Shown: positions 27,457 through 34,330 of the stretch, in pieces
Layout of the letters: the number at the start of each line of letters is the position of its first letter
Position numbering within the stretch: position 1 is the first letter of the stretch
NCBI RefSeq assembly: GCF_002028425.1
Contig: NZ_CP020042.1
Location: 6,361,560 to 6,425,559, forward strand
Reading direction: 5' to 3'
Length of the DNA: 64,000 bases
DNA from: Streptomyces katrae
GTDB taxonomy: Bacteria > Actinomycetota > Actinomycetes > Streptomycetales > Streptomycetaceae
Program-made: the position numbers and the translations under genes
Notes under the pieces: generated by a model
Told to the model about the DNA's origin: nothing
The model's database searches: none
What the model saw: only the letters and a program-made list of their open reading frames with translations

Positions 27457-28023
27457 GTGACGGCTTGGCAGTACTACGCCGGGGCGGGCATGGTGGCCGC
27501 GCTCTGCCCGCTGCACGGCCACGTGGCGGTCGCGGGCGACGGGCACGGCAGTGGGGCCCGGGTCGACATCTGCGTACCGGCCGGGCGCCCCGCGCGGCCG
27601 CCCATGCCGCCGCCGCCCGTCGCCCGGCCCGGCACCCCGGCCGTGGTCCCGCCCACCGTACGGGTGCGGGTGCCCGGCGCCGGACGGCCCGCCGTGCACC
27701 ACCCCGGCGAGGCGCCGGGCCTGCCCGGGACCCCGGCACCCGGGGCCCCGGCACCGGACGGCGGGGCGCAGCCGGCCCCGGCTCCGCCGGCGTCCCCGCC
27801 GGGGCCGCAGGCGGCGCCGGCCGCAGCCTCCGGTCCGGCCGCGCCCGGGACCGCCGCGCCGGTGGGCGCCTTCCACGTCCGCCCGTACCGCTCCGTGGCC
27901 CTGGAGCGGCGCAGCCCGAACGGACTGAGCACCATGATGCTGATGGTGGTCGTCACCACCCCGGCCGTGCTCGCCGCCGCCGCGCTGCGCCCCCGCTCCA
28001 AGGGCCGGGGCTCCGCCTCCTGA
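27457..28023 (+). CDS. Proline/alanine-rich protein with C-terminal membrane helix
   Basis: 188-aa protein, GTG start with GGAGG seven bases upstream. The N-terminus (YYAGAGMVAALCPLHGHVAV) is weakly hydrophobic, residues about 45 to 135 are very rich in Pro, Ala and Gly, and one helix near the C-terminus (STMMLMVVVTTPAVLAAA) would anchor it with a short basic tail. No domain is recognised. It lies 65 bases upstream of the DUF4239 gene on the same strand, so the two may be co-transcribed. Its composition follows the local GC bias, so it could be a rapidly evolving surface or spacer protein. Confidence 0.6.
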   Translation: MTAWQYYAGAGMVAALCPLHGHVAVAGDGHGSGARVDICVPAGRPARPPMPPPPVARPGTPAVVPPTVRVRVPGAGRPAVHHPGEAPGLPGTPAPGAPAPDGGAQPAPAPPASPPGPQAAPAAASGPAAPGTAAPVGAFHVRPYRSVALERRSPNGLSTMMLMVVVTTPAVLAAAALRPRSKGRGSAS

Positions 28024-28088
28024 GACACCGCCGCGCCGCGGCTTCGAACCGCTGACACACCGACGCATCCACGAACGGGAGATCCCTC

Positions 28089-28865
28089 GTGTCCGAATGG
28101 CTGGTCCTGGCCATCGCCATGGCGCTCGTCTGCGCCCTCGTCCTCGCCATGACCGTGATCCGGCACCGCCGGGTCGCGGACGACGAGGACACCAGCGAAA
28201 CCCCCGACGTCATCGAGTACATGACGATGATGGTCGGCGTGGTCTACGCGATCGTCCTGGGCCTGGCCATCGCGGGGGTCTGGGAGGCGCGCGGCGCCGC
28301 CGAGGACAGCGTGCGCCGCGAGGCCCAGTCGCTGTACGAGGTCACCCAGCGGGCCGACGTCTACCCGGCGCCCGTCCGCGACCGGATCCGCGGCGAGGTG
28401 GACGCGTACGTCTCGCACACCGTCAACGTCGACTGGCCGCGCCTCGTCTCCGGCCGGGAGGCCTCCCCCGAGGGCGCCCAGCTGCTCGGGAAGCTGCGGA
28501 CGGACGTCACCCACCAGAGCCCCGCCAACGAGCTCCAGGCGCAGGCCTACCAGCCGCTGCTCGACCAGATCGCGGCCGCCGACGACGCCCGGCACTCGCG
28601 CACGCAGAGCGACGAGTCCACCCTGCCGAGCGTGGTCTGGGTCGGGCTGGTGGTGGGCGGCGTCGTCACCATCGGGCTGATCTTCACCCTGCAGATCCGG
28701 CGCTCGGGCCGCGAGCTGCTGCTGGCCGGTCTCTTCAGCGCCCTGATCGTGTTCCTGCTGTTCATGGTCTGGAGCTTCGACGCCCCCTTCGGGCGGGACG
28801 GCACCGACTCGGCGGGAGCCTTCCAGGACCTGTTCCCGGCCCTGTCGGTGACGGCCTCCCGCTGA
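28089..28865 (+). CDS. DUF4239 (bestrophin-like) membrane protein
   Basis: 258-aa integral membrane protein. Four hydrophobic helices are visible: one at the N-terminus (WLVLAIAMALVCALVLAM), one around residues 48-66 (MMVGVVYAIVLGLAIAGVW), and two near 180-225 (VWVGLVVGGVVTIGLIF and LLLAGLFSALIVFLLFMVW). The loop between helices 2 and 3 is long and helical, with REAQSLYEVTQRA, typical of DUF4239. The family is compared with bestrophin channels, so an ion channel or a membrane stress role is possible but unproven. Start GTG at 28089 with GGGAGA upstream. Confidence 0.8.
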   Translation: MSEWLVLAIAMALVCALVLAMTVIRHRRVADDEDTSETPDVIEYMTMMVGVVYAIVLGLAIAGVWEARGAAEDSVRREAQSLYEVTQRADVYPAPVRDRIRGEVDAYVSHTVNVDWPRLVSGREASPEGAQLLGKLRTDVTHQSPANELQAQAYQPLLDQIAAADDARHSRTQSDESTLPSVVWVGLVVGGVVTIGLIFTLQIRRSGRELLLAGLFSALIVFLLFMVWSFDAPFGRDGTDSAGAFQDLFPALSVTASR

Positions 28866-28890
28866 GGCCCATGGGCCCATGGGCCCATCG
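28866..28890. repeat. Short GGCCCAT tandem repeat
   Basis: GGCCCAT is repeated three times directly after the DUF4239 stop codon, followed by GC-rich spacer up to the MAB_1171c-type gene on the other strand. It may fold as an imperfect hairpin. Confidence 0.5.
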
Positions 28891-28946
28891 GCTCTCTGGC
28901 TCCGCGGCCCCGAGCCCCGGGGCCCCGCGGTCCGGCCCCGGCGGGC

Positions 28947-30137
28947 TCAGCTCCCCGCCGGGGCCGCCTGCCGCCGGGCCGCGGCCACCAGCGGCGAGTG
29001 CCGCAGCGCGTGCGAGATCCGGACGAGGTCGCGCGGCCCGTCGGCGGTGACGAGCACCCGGTCCGCGTCCGTTTCCTCCTCCTCGGTCCCGGCCACCGCC
29101 TGCGGGTCGGCGGCGCAGACCAGCACCGCGGCCGCCACCATCGCCGCGTCCGCGACGGCGCGGGCCGTCTCCTCGTCCGCGCCGGTCTCCAGGGCCCGCT
29201 CGTAGGCGGTGTCGCGGTGGCGCCGGTCGAAGCAGGGGCCCAGCCTCAGGAACCCGTCGTGGATGTCGGACTCCCGCTGGATCACCCGGATCTCGGCCGG
29301 GGACCACCAGGACATCCGCACCCCCGGGGTGTCGCCCGGCGCGGTGCTCTGCACCTCGTGCCACAGCGCCCCCAGGTCCCGGTAGGTGCTCCAGGTCCGC
29401 CAGCTGTCGGACACCCGCTGGTACAGCAGGGGCAGCACGAAGCCCACCGAACTGACCAGCGCTCCGGCGGAGGCCAGCGGCGGGGCGACGAAGGTGCTCA
29501 GGAAGTCCAGGTCGTGGCCCAGCCAGCGGGCGGCGACGGCCGACATCTTCGCGGCGTCGTACGCCAGGCTGATGGCGTAGCCCGAGACGATGATCAGCAG
29601 GCCGGCCCGGAGCCAGCCGCAGACCTGGAGGGACCAGCGCCAGCACATCGAGACCATCATCATCACGGCCACGTTGTGCGCCAGCAGGTAGGAGGCGATC
29701 ATCAGCCGGATGTAGGGGGTGTTCGCGTAGTACGTGTCGAAGTCGCGCAGCCGCTCGACGGGGGCCGCGCCGAGGGCGAACAGGATGACGATCGCCGTGA
29801 TGACCACGGAGTAGCCGGCGATCCAGCGCATCGAGGTGTGCCTGATCTCCTCCGCGGGGCCGCCGCGCCAGTTGAACACCAGGACGAGGCAGGAGGCGCT
29901 GAAGGCCGTCATCAGGCAGTAGACCAGGGGAGCGGAGAAGTTGGCGACCCCCGTCCAGCGGTTGACGGCTTCGATGGTGGGCGGGGCGGCGAAGGTGAAG
30001 ACCGCGCCGGCGAGGAGGAGCAGGAAACAGACCGACCGCAGGAGCGGATCGCGCCAGTTGGTGCGCAGGGCCGGCAGCTTGCAGACGAGGGAGACCGCCA
30101 TCGCGGCCGCCGGGATGTAGTAGTCCGGTCCTTTCAA
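28947..30137 (-). CDS. MAB_1171c-type integral membrane protein
   Basis: 396-aa protein with an N-terminal membrane half of about seven helices (starting DYYIPAAAMAVSLVCKLPAL, then FSAPLVYCLMTAFSASCLVLV and others) and a soluble C-terminal half of about 170 residues rich in charged helices (DIHDGFLRLGPCFDRRHRDTAY). It matches the MAB_1171c family of putative transporters in form; its activity is unknown. The TTG start overlaps the stop of the ImmA/IrrE gene (TTGA) with AGGAACG upstream, so it must be co-translated with the protease. It is last in the three-gene XRE / protease / membrane protein operon. Confidence 0.75.
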   Translation of the reverse strand: MKGPDYYIPAAAMAVSLVCKLPALRTNWRDPLLRSVCFLLLLAGAVFTFAAPPTIEAVNRWTGVANFSAPLVYCLMTAFSASCLVLVFNWRGGPAEEIRHTSMRWIAGYSVVITAIVILFALGAAPVERLRDFDTYYANTPYIRLMIASYLLAHNVAVMMMVSMCWRWSLQVCGWLRAGLLIIVSGYAISLAYDAAKMSAVAARWLGHDLDFLSTFVAPPLASAGALVSSVGFVLPLLYQRVSDSWRTWSTYRDLGALWHEVQSTAPGDTPGVRMSWWSPAEIRVIQRESDIHDGFLRLGPCFDRRHRDTAYERALETGADEETARAVADAAMVAAAVLVCAADPQAVAGTEEEETDADRVLVTADGPRDLVRISHALRHSPLVAAARRQAAPAGS

Positions 30138-30691
30138 CGGTCGTTCCTGTGCCCCCGGTAGCCGAGGGAGGTCTCGATCCGTCCCGCCAGCTCGTCCCGC
30201 CGGCCGGCCGCCCGCCCGCCGGAGGACCCGGCCAGCCAGGTGCGGCATCTGCTGCCGAGGAGGAGGCCGAACGTCTCGGCCTCGGTCTCCTCCCGGACGT
30301 CGGCGCGGGTGCGCGCGGCGACGCTGCGGACCGTCTCGCCGAGGTCGGCCCCGTCGGTCAGCAGCCGGGCCGCGACGGCGGCGCCGTCGACGTGGTGGCT
30401 GCAGTGGCCGGCCTGCATGTGCCAGAGCTCGTGGCCCAGGATGACCAGCTGGTGGTCCGGCGCGGTGCGCTCCTCGATCACGACCAGGTCCCGGTCCGCC
30501 ATGTCGAGCCACAGGCCGCTCGCGGTCCCCTGGGGGAACGCCGCCATCCGGAACTGCACCGGGCGGCCCCGGTGCCTGCTCATGCCGTCGCAGAGGGCGG
30601 TGTAGAGGTCCACGGGTTCCACGGGGCCGGCCAGCTTGATGCCGGACACCAGCTCCGCGCACAATCGCCGCTGCGCTCTGCCTATGCTCAC
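30134..30691 (-). CDS. ImmA/IrrE-type zinc metallopeptidase
   Basis: 185-aa cytoplasmic protein with the zinc protease motif HELWH (in ILGHELWHMQAGH) and a downstream acidic helix EETEAETFG that probably supplies the third ligand, as in the ImmA/IrrE (COG2856) family. In characterised systems such proteases cleave XRE-type repressors to start a stress or mobile-element response (IrrE-DdrO, ImmA-ImmR). Here the gene follows an XRE regulator by 64 bases and overlaps a membrane protein gene, the arrangement expected for such a switch. The substrate in this organism is inferred, not shown. Confidence 0.82.
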   Translation of the reverse strand: MSIGRAQRRLCAELVSGIKLAGPVEPVDLYTALCDGMSRHRGRPVQFRMAAFPQGTASGLWLDMADRDLVVIEERTAPDHQLVILGHELWHMQAGHCSHHVDGAAVAARLLTDGADLGETVRSVAARTRADVREETEAETFGLLLGSRCRTWLAGSSGGRAAGRRDELAGRIETSLGYRGHRNDR

Positions 30692-30755
30692 CGTTCTCCC
30701 CGTCGACGCGGATCCGGATCAGGACTCAAGGATCAGATCCAGACTTTCGACTGGG

Positions 30756-31424
30756 TCATGATTCGTTCGGTTTGACGCTTTCGAGAAGCATGTCCAGCCA
30801 TTCGGTCACCTTGTCCCGGTGCTTGTCGCTGGGCAGTTGGGCGGCTCGCCAGGCGATGCCCCGGACGCCGTGGTTCTGCAGGAGCCGGGCGAGCGGGTCG
30901 CCGGCCGCGGCGGCCTCGGCCGGTACGGTCTGCCGCTCGCGCCCCGCGAAGTCCTGGAGGAGCTGCTGCTCGGTGCGCTGGAGGGCGTCGGTGAGGGCGT
31001 CGGCGTCATGGGCGGTGAGGAAGCCCGCGTGCACCCCGAAGAAGCGCTGGATGGCGTCGCAGTGCTCCATGGTGGGCCGCCGGTCGCCGTTGATGAGGGC
31101 GCCCGCCTGCTGCCGCGACATCCCGGCGCCGTCCGCGATCTCCTGCTGGGTGTAGCGGCGGCCGTTGGGCTTCACCCGGGTGCGCCGCAGCAGGTCGAGG
31201 CGCTGGAGGAAGCGCGCCTGGAGATCGGGTTCACCGGCCCGCCGGCCGTCCAGGAGGGACCTGATCACGTCCGTGGGGACCCCGGAGGCCTCCGAGAGGC
31301 GGCGGAGGTCGAAGACCTGGTTCGGGTCGCGGCCCATTTTGTTCGCCAGCTCGGCGACCCGCGTGACGGTTGCCGCCAGGGGCGCGTTGGCCACCGCGAC
31401 GGGAGCCGGGAAGCCGTCTGTCAC
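30756..31424 (-). CDS. XRE-family regulator of the protease operon
   Basis: 222-aa DNA-binding protein. An XRE-type HTH lies in the middle, RRYTQQEIADGAGMSRQQAG followed by LINGDRRPTMEHCDAI, flanked by an N-terminal helical region (LANKMGRDPNQVFDLRRLS) and a C-terminal helical tail. The GTG start has AGGAG ten bases upstream (31424). It is the first gene of an operon with an ImmA/IrrE protease and a membrane protein, and is divergent from an MmyB-type XRE gene; a 14-bp palindrome in the 218-bp intergenic region is a candidate operator. The protease may inactivate this regulator. Confidence 0.86.
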   Translation of the reverse strand: MTDGFPAPVAVANAPLAATVTRVAELANKMGRDPNQVFDLRRLSEASGVPTDVIRSLLDGRRAGEPDLQARFLQRLDLLRRTRVKPNGRRYTQQEIADGAGMSRQQAGALINGDRRPTMEHCDAIQRFFGVHAGFLTAHDADALTDALQRTEQQLLQDFAGRERQTVPAEAAAAGDPLARLLQNHGVRGIAWRAAQLPSDKHRDKVTEWLDMLLESVKPNES

Positions 31425-31510
31425 CAGTGGTTCTCCTAGATCGCGCGAGGTGAGTGGGCACGTGGTCGGCCTCAGGGAATCTATCCGGTTTGTTTTGGGA
31501 GAGCCATAAC

Positions 31511-31600
31511 TTGCCACAGCTGTGGCGCGAATGAGCTGTCGCCAGGCTGGAATTGCCACAATAGTTGACACTCGAATGAAGTCGGTAGCAGGATCGCCAC
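31511..31600. promoter_or_regulatory. Shared divergent operator region with GCCACA repeats
   Basis: A perfect 14-bp palindrome GCCACAGCTGTGGC (31513-31526) sits in the AT-richer gap between the two divergent XRE genes. The half-site TTGCCACA recurs at 31553-31560 and CGCCACA near 31596. A TTGACA -35-like box is at 31565-31570 for the + gene, with only a weak -10. The spacing of several half-sites suggests cooperative binding by one of the XRE proteins. Confidence 0.55.
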
Positions 31601-31642
31601 ACGGAAATGAAGATCCAGACCGTTGAGGAGGGGGAGCTCTCG

Positions 31643-32632
31643 GTGCCACATCTCGCAGCGGTGGGCCCGTCTGATGGCCTCGTCCGAGCCGGTGAGGAGC
31701 GCCTGGCGGGCGACGAGTCCGCCCGTGGCGCAGTGCGGTCGGAGCGGCGCAAGGAGATTTTGCGCCAACGCCGCGAAGAACTGGGCCTGAGCCAGGAAGA
31801 CCTCGCGGCGCGCCTGCGCATCAGCGTACGCGCGTACGGGAACTGGGAGCGCGGCCTGGTCAAGGAATGGACGGACCGCAAGCTCCTCGCCCTGGCCGAG
31901 GCCCTGGAGATGAGCGAGCGGCAGTGCTTCTGGCTCTTCCGCATCATGGTCGACCGCGACCCGCCGCCGACCTGGCGCGCGGCCGAGGAGAACCGGCTGC
32001 CCCAGGACCCGGCGCAGCGCGACTACCTGGTCGACTACGCGGCCCTGATGGAGGCCGTGCCCTACCCGAGCTTCCTGGTGGACCACCGCTGGGACGTGGC
32101 CCTCACCAACTCGGCCTTCGACCGGCTCTTCCAGACGGTGAGACCGCACCCCACGGCCCTGCCGGACGACAACTTCCTGCGCTTCGTGCTGTTCCACCCG
32201 GACGCCGCCGCCGTGCTGGAGGACCACGAACCGGCCTGGTGCGTACCGCTGCTGGCCCAGTTCGCCACCGCCCTGGCGGCGTCCCCGGACGACGAGGGGC
32301 TGCGCAGCATCCGCCAGGAGGTGGCCCGTGACCCGTTCATGGAGGCGGCCTACCGCTACGGGGTCCCGCACTGGCTGACCACGCACGGGCAGGAGGCCGC
32401 CGAACAGGACGGCGCGGTGCGCACGGTGCGCCACCCCGACCCGGTCTGGGGTCTGGTGCGCTGCCGGATGGTGGCCGAAACCAGCCGGATGCTCGACGGG
32501 ATGGGGCTCACCCGGATCACCCTGGTGCTCTCCGCCCCGCAGGGCCTGCCGACCGGACCGGTGCGCGGCGGCGCGGGCTTCCCGCAGCAGCAGGGAGCCC
32601 GTCTGCGGGCGGTTCCGACACTGGGCGACTGA
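31643..32632 (+). CDS. XRE-family regulator with MmyB-like ligand domain
   Basis: 329-aa regulator. The HTH is at about residues 38 to 95 (REELGLSQEDLAARLRISVR then YGNWERGLVKEWTD), followed by an MmyB-like ligand-binding domain (YPSFLVDHRWDVALTNSAF and DNFLRFVLFHPDAA). I prefer the GTG at 31643, preceded by the strong GAGGAGGGGGAG, over the ATG at 31607. It is divergent from the XRE/ImmA/MAB_1171c operon and may share its operator. It is followed by two large hairpins. Ligand unknown. Confidence 0.85.
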   Translation: MPHLAAVGPSDGLVRAGEERLAGDESARGAVRSERRKEILRQRREELGLSQEDLAARLRISVRAYGNWERGLVKEWTDRKLLALAEALEMSERQCFWLFRIMVDRDPPPTWRAAEENRLPQDPAQRDYLVDYAALMEAVPYPSFLVDHRWDVALTNSAFDRLFQTVRPHPTALPDDNFLRFVLFHPDAAAVLEDHEPAWCVPLLAQFATALAASPDDEGLRSIRQEVARDPFMEAAYRYGVPHWLTTHGQEAAEQDGAVRTVRHPDPVWGLVRCRMVAETSRMLDGMGLTRITLVLSAPQGLPTGPVRGGAGFPQQQGARLRAVPTLGD

Positions 32633-32688
32633 GGCGGCGGGAGACACACTGGTCCCCACCGGGGACACTGGTTCCCCGAGCGCTGCCA

Positions 32689-32744
32689 CGGCGCGCGCGG
32701 CGGCGGGATCCGGCGAAGCTCCGGTACGCCGCCGCCGCGCGCCG
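32689..32744. terminator. GC-rich hairpin after the XRE gene
   Basis: A near-perfect inverted repeat with arms of 17 to 18 bp (32689-32705 and 32727-32744) and a 21-nt loop, between the XRE gene and the GH4 gene. It is probably the first of two stacked terminator hairpins. Confidence 0.5.
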
Positions 32745-32752
32745 AGGATCCG

Positions 32753-32797
32753 ATGCCACGATCGGCGACATCGAGCGGATGTCGCCGATCGTGGCAT
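32753..32797. repeat. 20-bp perfect inverted repeat upstream of the GH4 gene
   Basis: Arms of 20 bp (32753-32772 and 32778-32797), perfect, separated by GAGCG; the arms begin ATGCCACGATCGGCG. Located about 80 to 125 bases upstream of the GH4 start and 120 bases after the XRE stop. There is no T-tract. It may be a terminator or an operator for the glycosidase gene. Confidence 0.6.
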
Positions 32798-32876
32798 TCG
32801 TGTCGCTGTCCGGGGCGTCCCGCCCCGGGCCGTGGCGGCGACGGGTACCTCGAAAGGCCGGAAGGACGGTAGGGGC

Positions 32877-34235
32877 GTGCGGTTGACCATCCTCGGCGGG
32901 GGCGGATTCCGCGTCCCGCTCGTCTACGGAGCACTGCTCGGCGACCACGCCGAGGGGCGGGTGTCCCGGGTGACCCTCTACGACGAGGACCCCGTGCGGC
33001 TCGCCGCGATGGCCCGGGTGCTCGCGGACCAGGCCGCCGCCTCGGGAGCGGCCGACGCCCCGGAGGTCAGCGCCACGCGGGACCTGGACGAGGCCCTGCG
33101 CGGGGCCGACTTCGTCTTCTCCGCCATCCGCGTCGGCGGCCTGGAGGGGCGTGCGGCGGACGAGCGCATCGCCCTGGCCGAGGGAGTGCTCGGCCAGGAG
33201 ACCGTCGGCGCGGGCGGGATCGCGTACGGACTGCGGACCGTGCCGGTGGTGCGGGAACTGGCGCGCAGGATCGCCCGCGGCGCCCCGGACGCCTGGGTCA
33301 TCAACTTCACCAATCCGGCCGGGGTGGTCACCGAGGCGATGTCCGAGGAGCTGGGCGGCCGGGTCATCGGCATCTGCGACTCGCCGGTCGGTCTCGGCCG
33401 CCGCATCGCCCGGCTGCTGGGCGTCGCCCGCCCCGGGGAGGCCTGGATCGACTACGTCGGCCTCAACCACCTGGGCTGGGTGCGCGGCCTGCACGTCGGC
33501 GGGCGCGACGAGCTGCCCCGGCTGCTGGACGACACCGAGGCGCTGGAGTCCTTCGAGGAGGGGCGCCTCTTCGGGGCGGAGTGGCTGCGCTCGCTGGGCG
33601 CGATCCCCAATGAGTACCTGCACTACTACTACTTCAACCGTGACACCGTACGGGCCTACCAGGAGGCCAAGCAGACCCGCGGGGCCTTCCTGCGCGACCA
33701 GCAGCGCGGGTTCTACGCCGAGGCCGGCCGGCCCGGGCAGCCCGCCGGGGCGGCGCTGGCCGCCTGGGACCGGACGCGGGCCGAGCGCGAGGCCACGTAC
33801 ATGTCCGAGAACCGCGAGGTGGCGGGGGTCGGCGAGCGCGAGGAGAGCGACCTGGAGTCCGGCGGCTACGAGAAGGTCGCCCTCGCGCTGATGCGGGCCA
33901 TCGCCCGCGACGAGCGGGCCGCGCTGATCCTCAACGTCCGCAACGGCTCGACCCTGTCCGTGCTGGACGCGGAGGCGGTGATCGAGGTGCCCTGCCTGGT
34001 CGACGCGAACGGGGCCCACCCGGTGTCCGTGGCCCCGCTGCCCCTGCACGCGGTGGGGCTGGTGACCTCGGTGAAGGCGGCCGAGCGGGCGGTCCTGGCC
34101 GCCGCGGCGAGCGGCTCCCGCGCCGACGCGGTGAAGGCCTTCGCGCTGCACCCGCTGGTGGACTCCGTGTCCGTGGCCCGGCGGCTGCTGGAGGGGTACG
34201 CGGCGCAGCACCCGGGCCTGGCCCACCTGCGCTGA
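32877..34235 (+). CDS. Family 4 glycosidase (6-phospho-beta-glucosidase type)
   Basis: NAD+ and metal-dependent GH4 hydrolase of 452 aa that cleaves phosphorylated disaccharides by an oxidation-elimination mechanism. The Rossmann NAD motif is GGGGFRVPLVYGAL; the metal ligand Cys is in ICDSPVG and the His in GLNHLGWV; NFTNPAGVV and YYYFNRDTV also match the family. The sequence resembles BglA-type 6-phospho-beta-glucosidases. No PTS or sugar transport gene is adjacent, which is unusual for this function. The GTG start is preceded by a weak GGAC/GGGG site. A clean hairpin terminates it. Confidence 0.92.
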   Translation: MRLTILGGGGFRVPLVYGALLGDHAEGRVSRVTLYDEDPVRLAAMARVLADQAAASGAADAPEVSATRDLDEALRGADFVFSAIRVGGLEGRAADERIALAEGVLGQETVGAGGIAYGLRTVPVVRELARRIARGAPDAWVINFTNPAGVVTEAMSEELGGRVIGICDSPVGLGRRIARLLGVARPGEAWIDYVGLNHLGWVRGLHVGGRDELPRLLDDTEALESFEEGRLFGAEWLRSLGAIPNEYLHYYYFNRDTVRAYQEAKQTRGAFLRDQQRGFYAEAGRPGQPAGAALAAWDRTRAEREATYMSENREVAGVGEREESDLESGGYEKVALALMRAIARDERAALILNVRNGSTLSVLDAEAVIEVPCLVDANGAHPVSVAPLPLHAVGLVTSVKAAERAVLAAAASGSRADAVKAFALHPLVDSVSVARRLLEGYAAQHPGLAHLR

Positions 34236-34259
34236 GCCCGGCGGACCGGACCGGCGGGA

Positions 34260-34287
34260 CCGCCGTACGGGTTCACCCGTACGGCGG
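34260..34287 (+). terminator. Terminator after the GH4 gene
   Basis: CCGCCGTACGGG-ttca-CCCGTACGGCGG, a perfect 12-bp stem with a 4-nt loop, 24 bases after the stop codon. Confidence 0.75.
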
Positions 34288-34330
34288 CTTGCGGCATGCG
34301 GGGCGGGCGGGCGGCTGTGACAGTGCGAGG

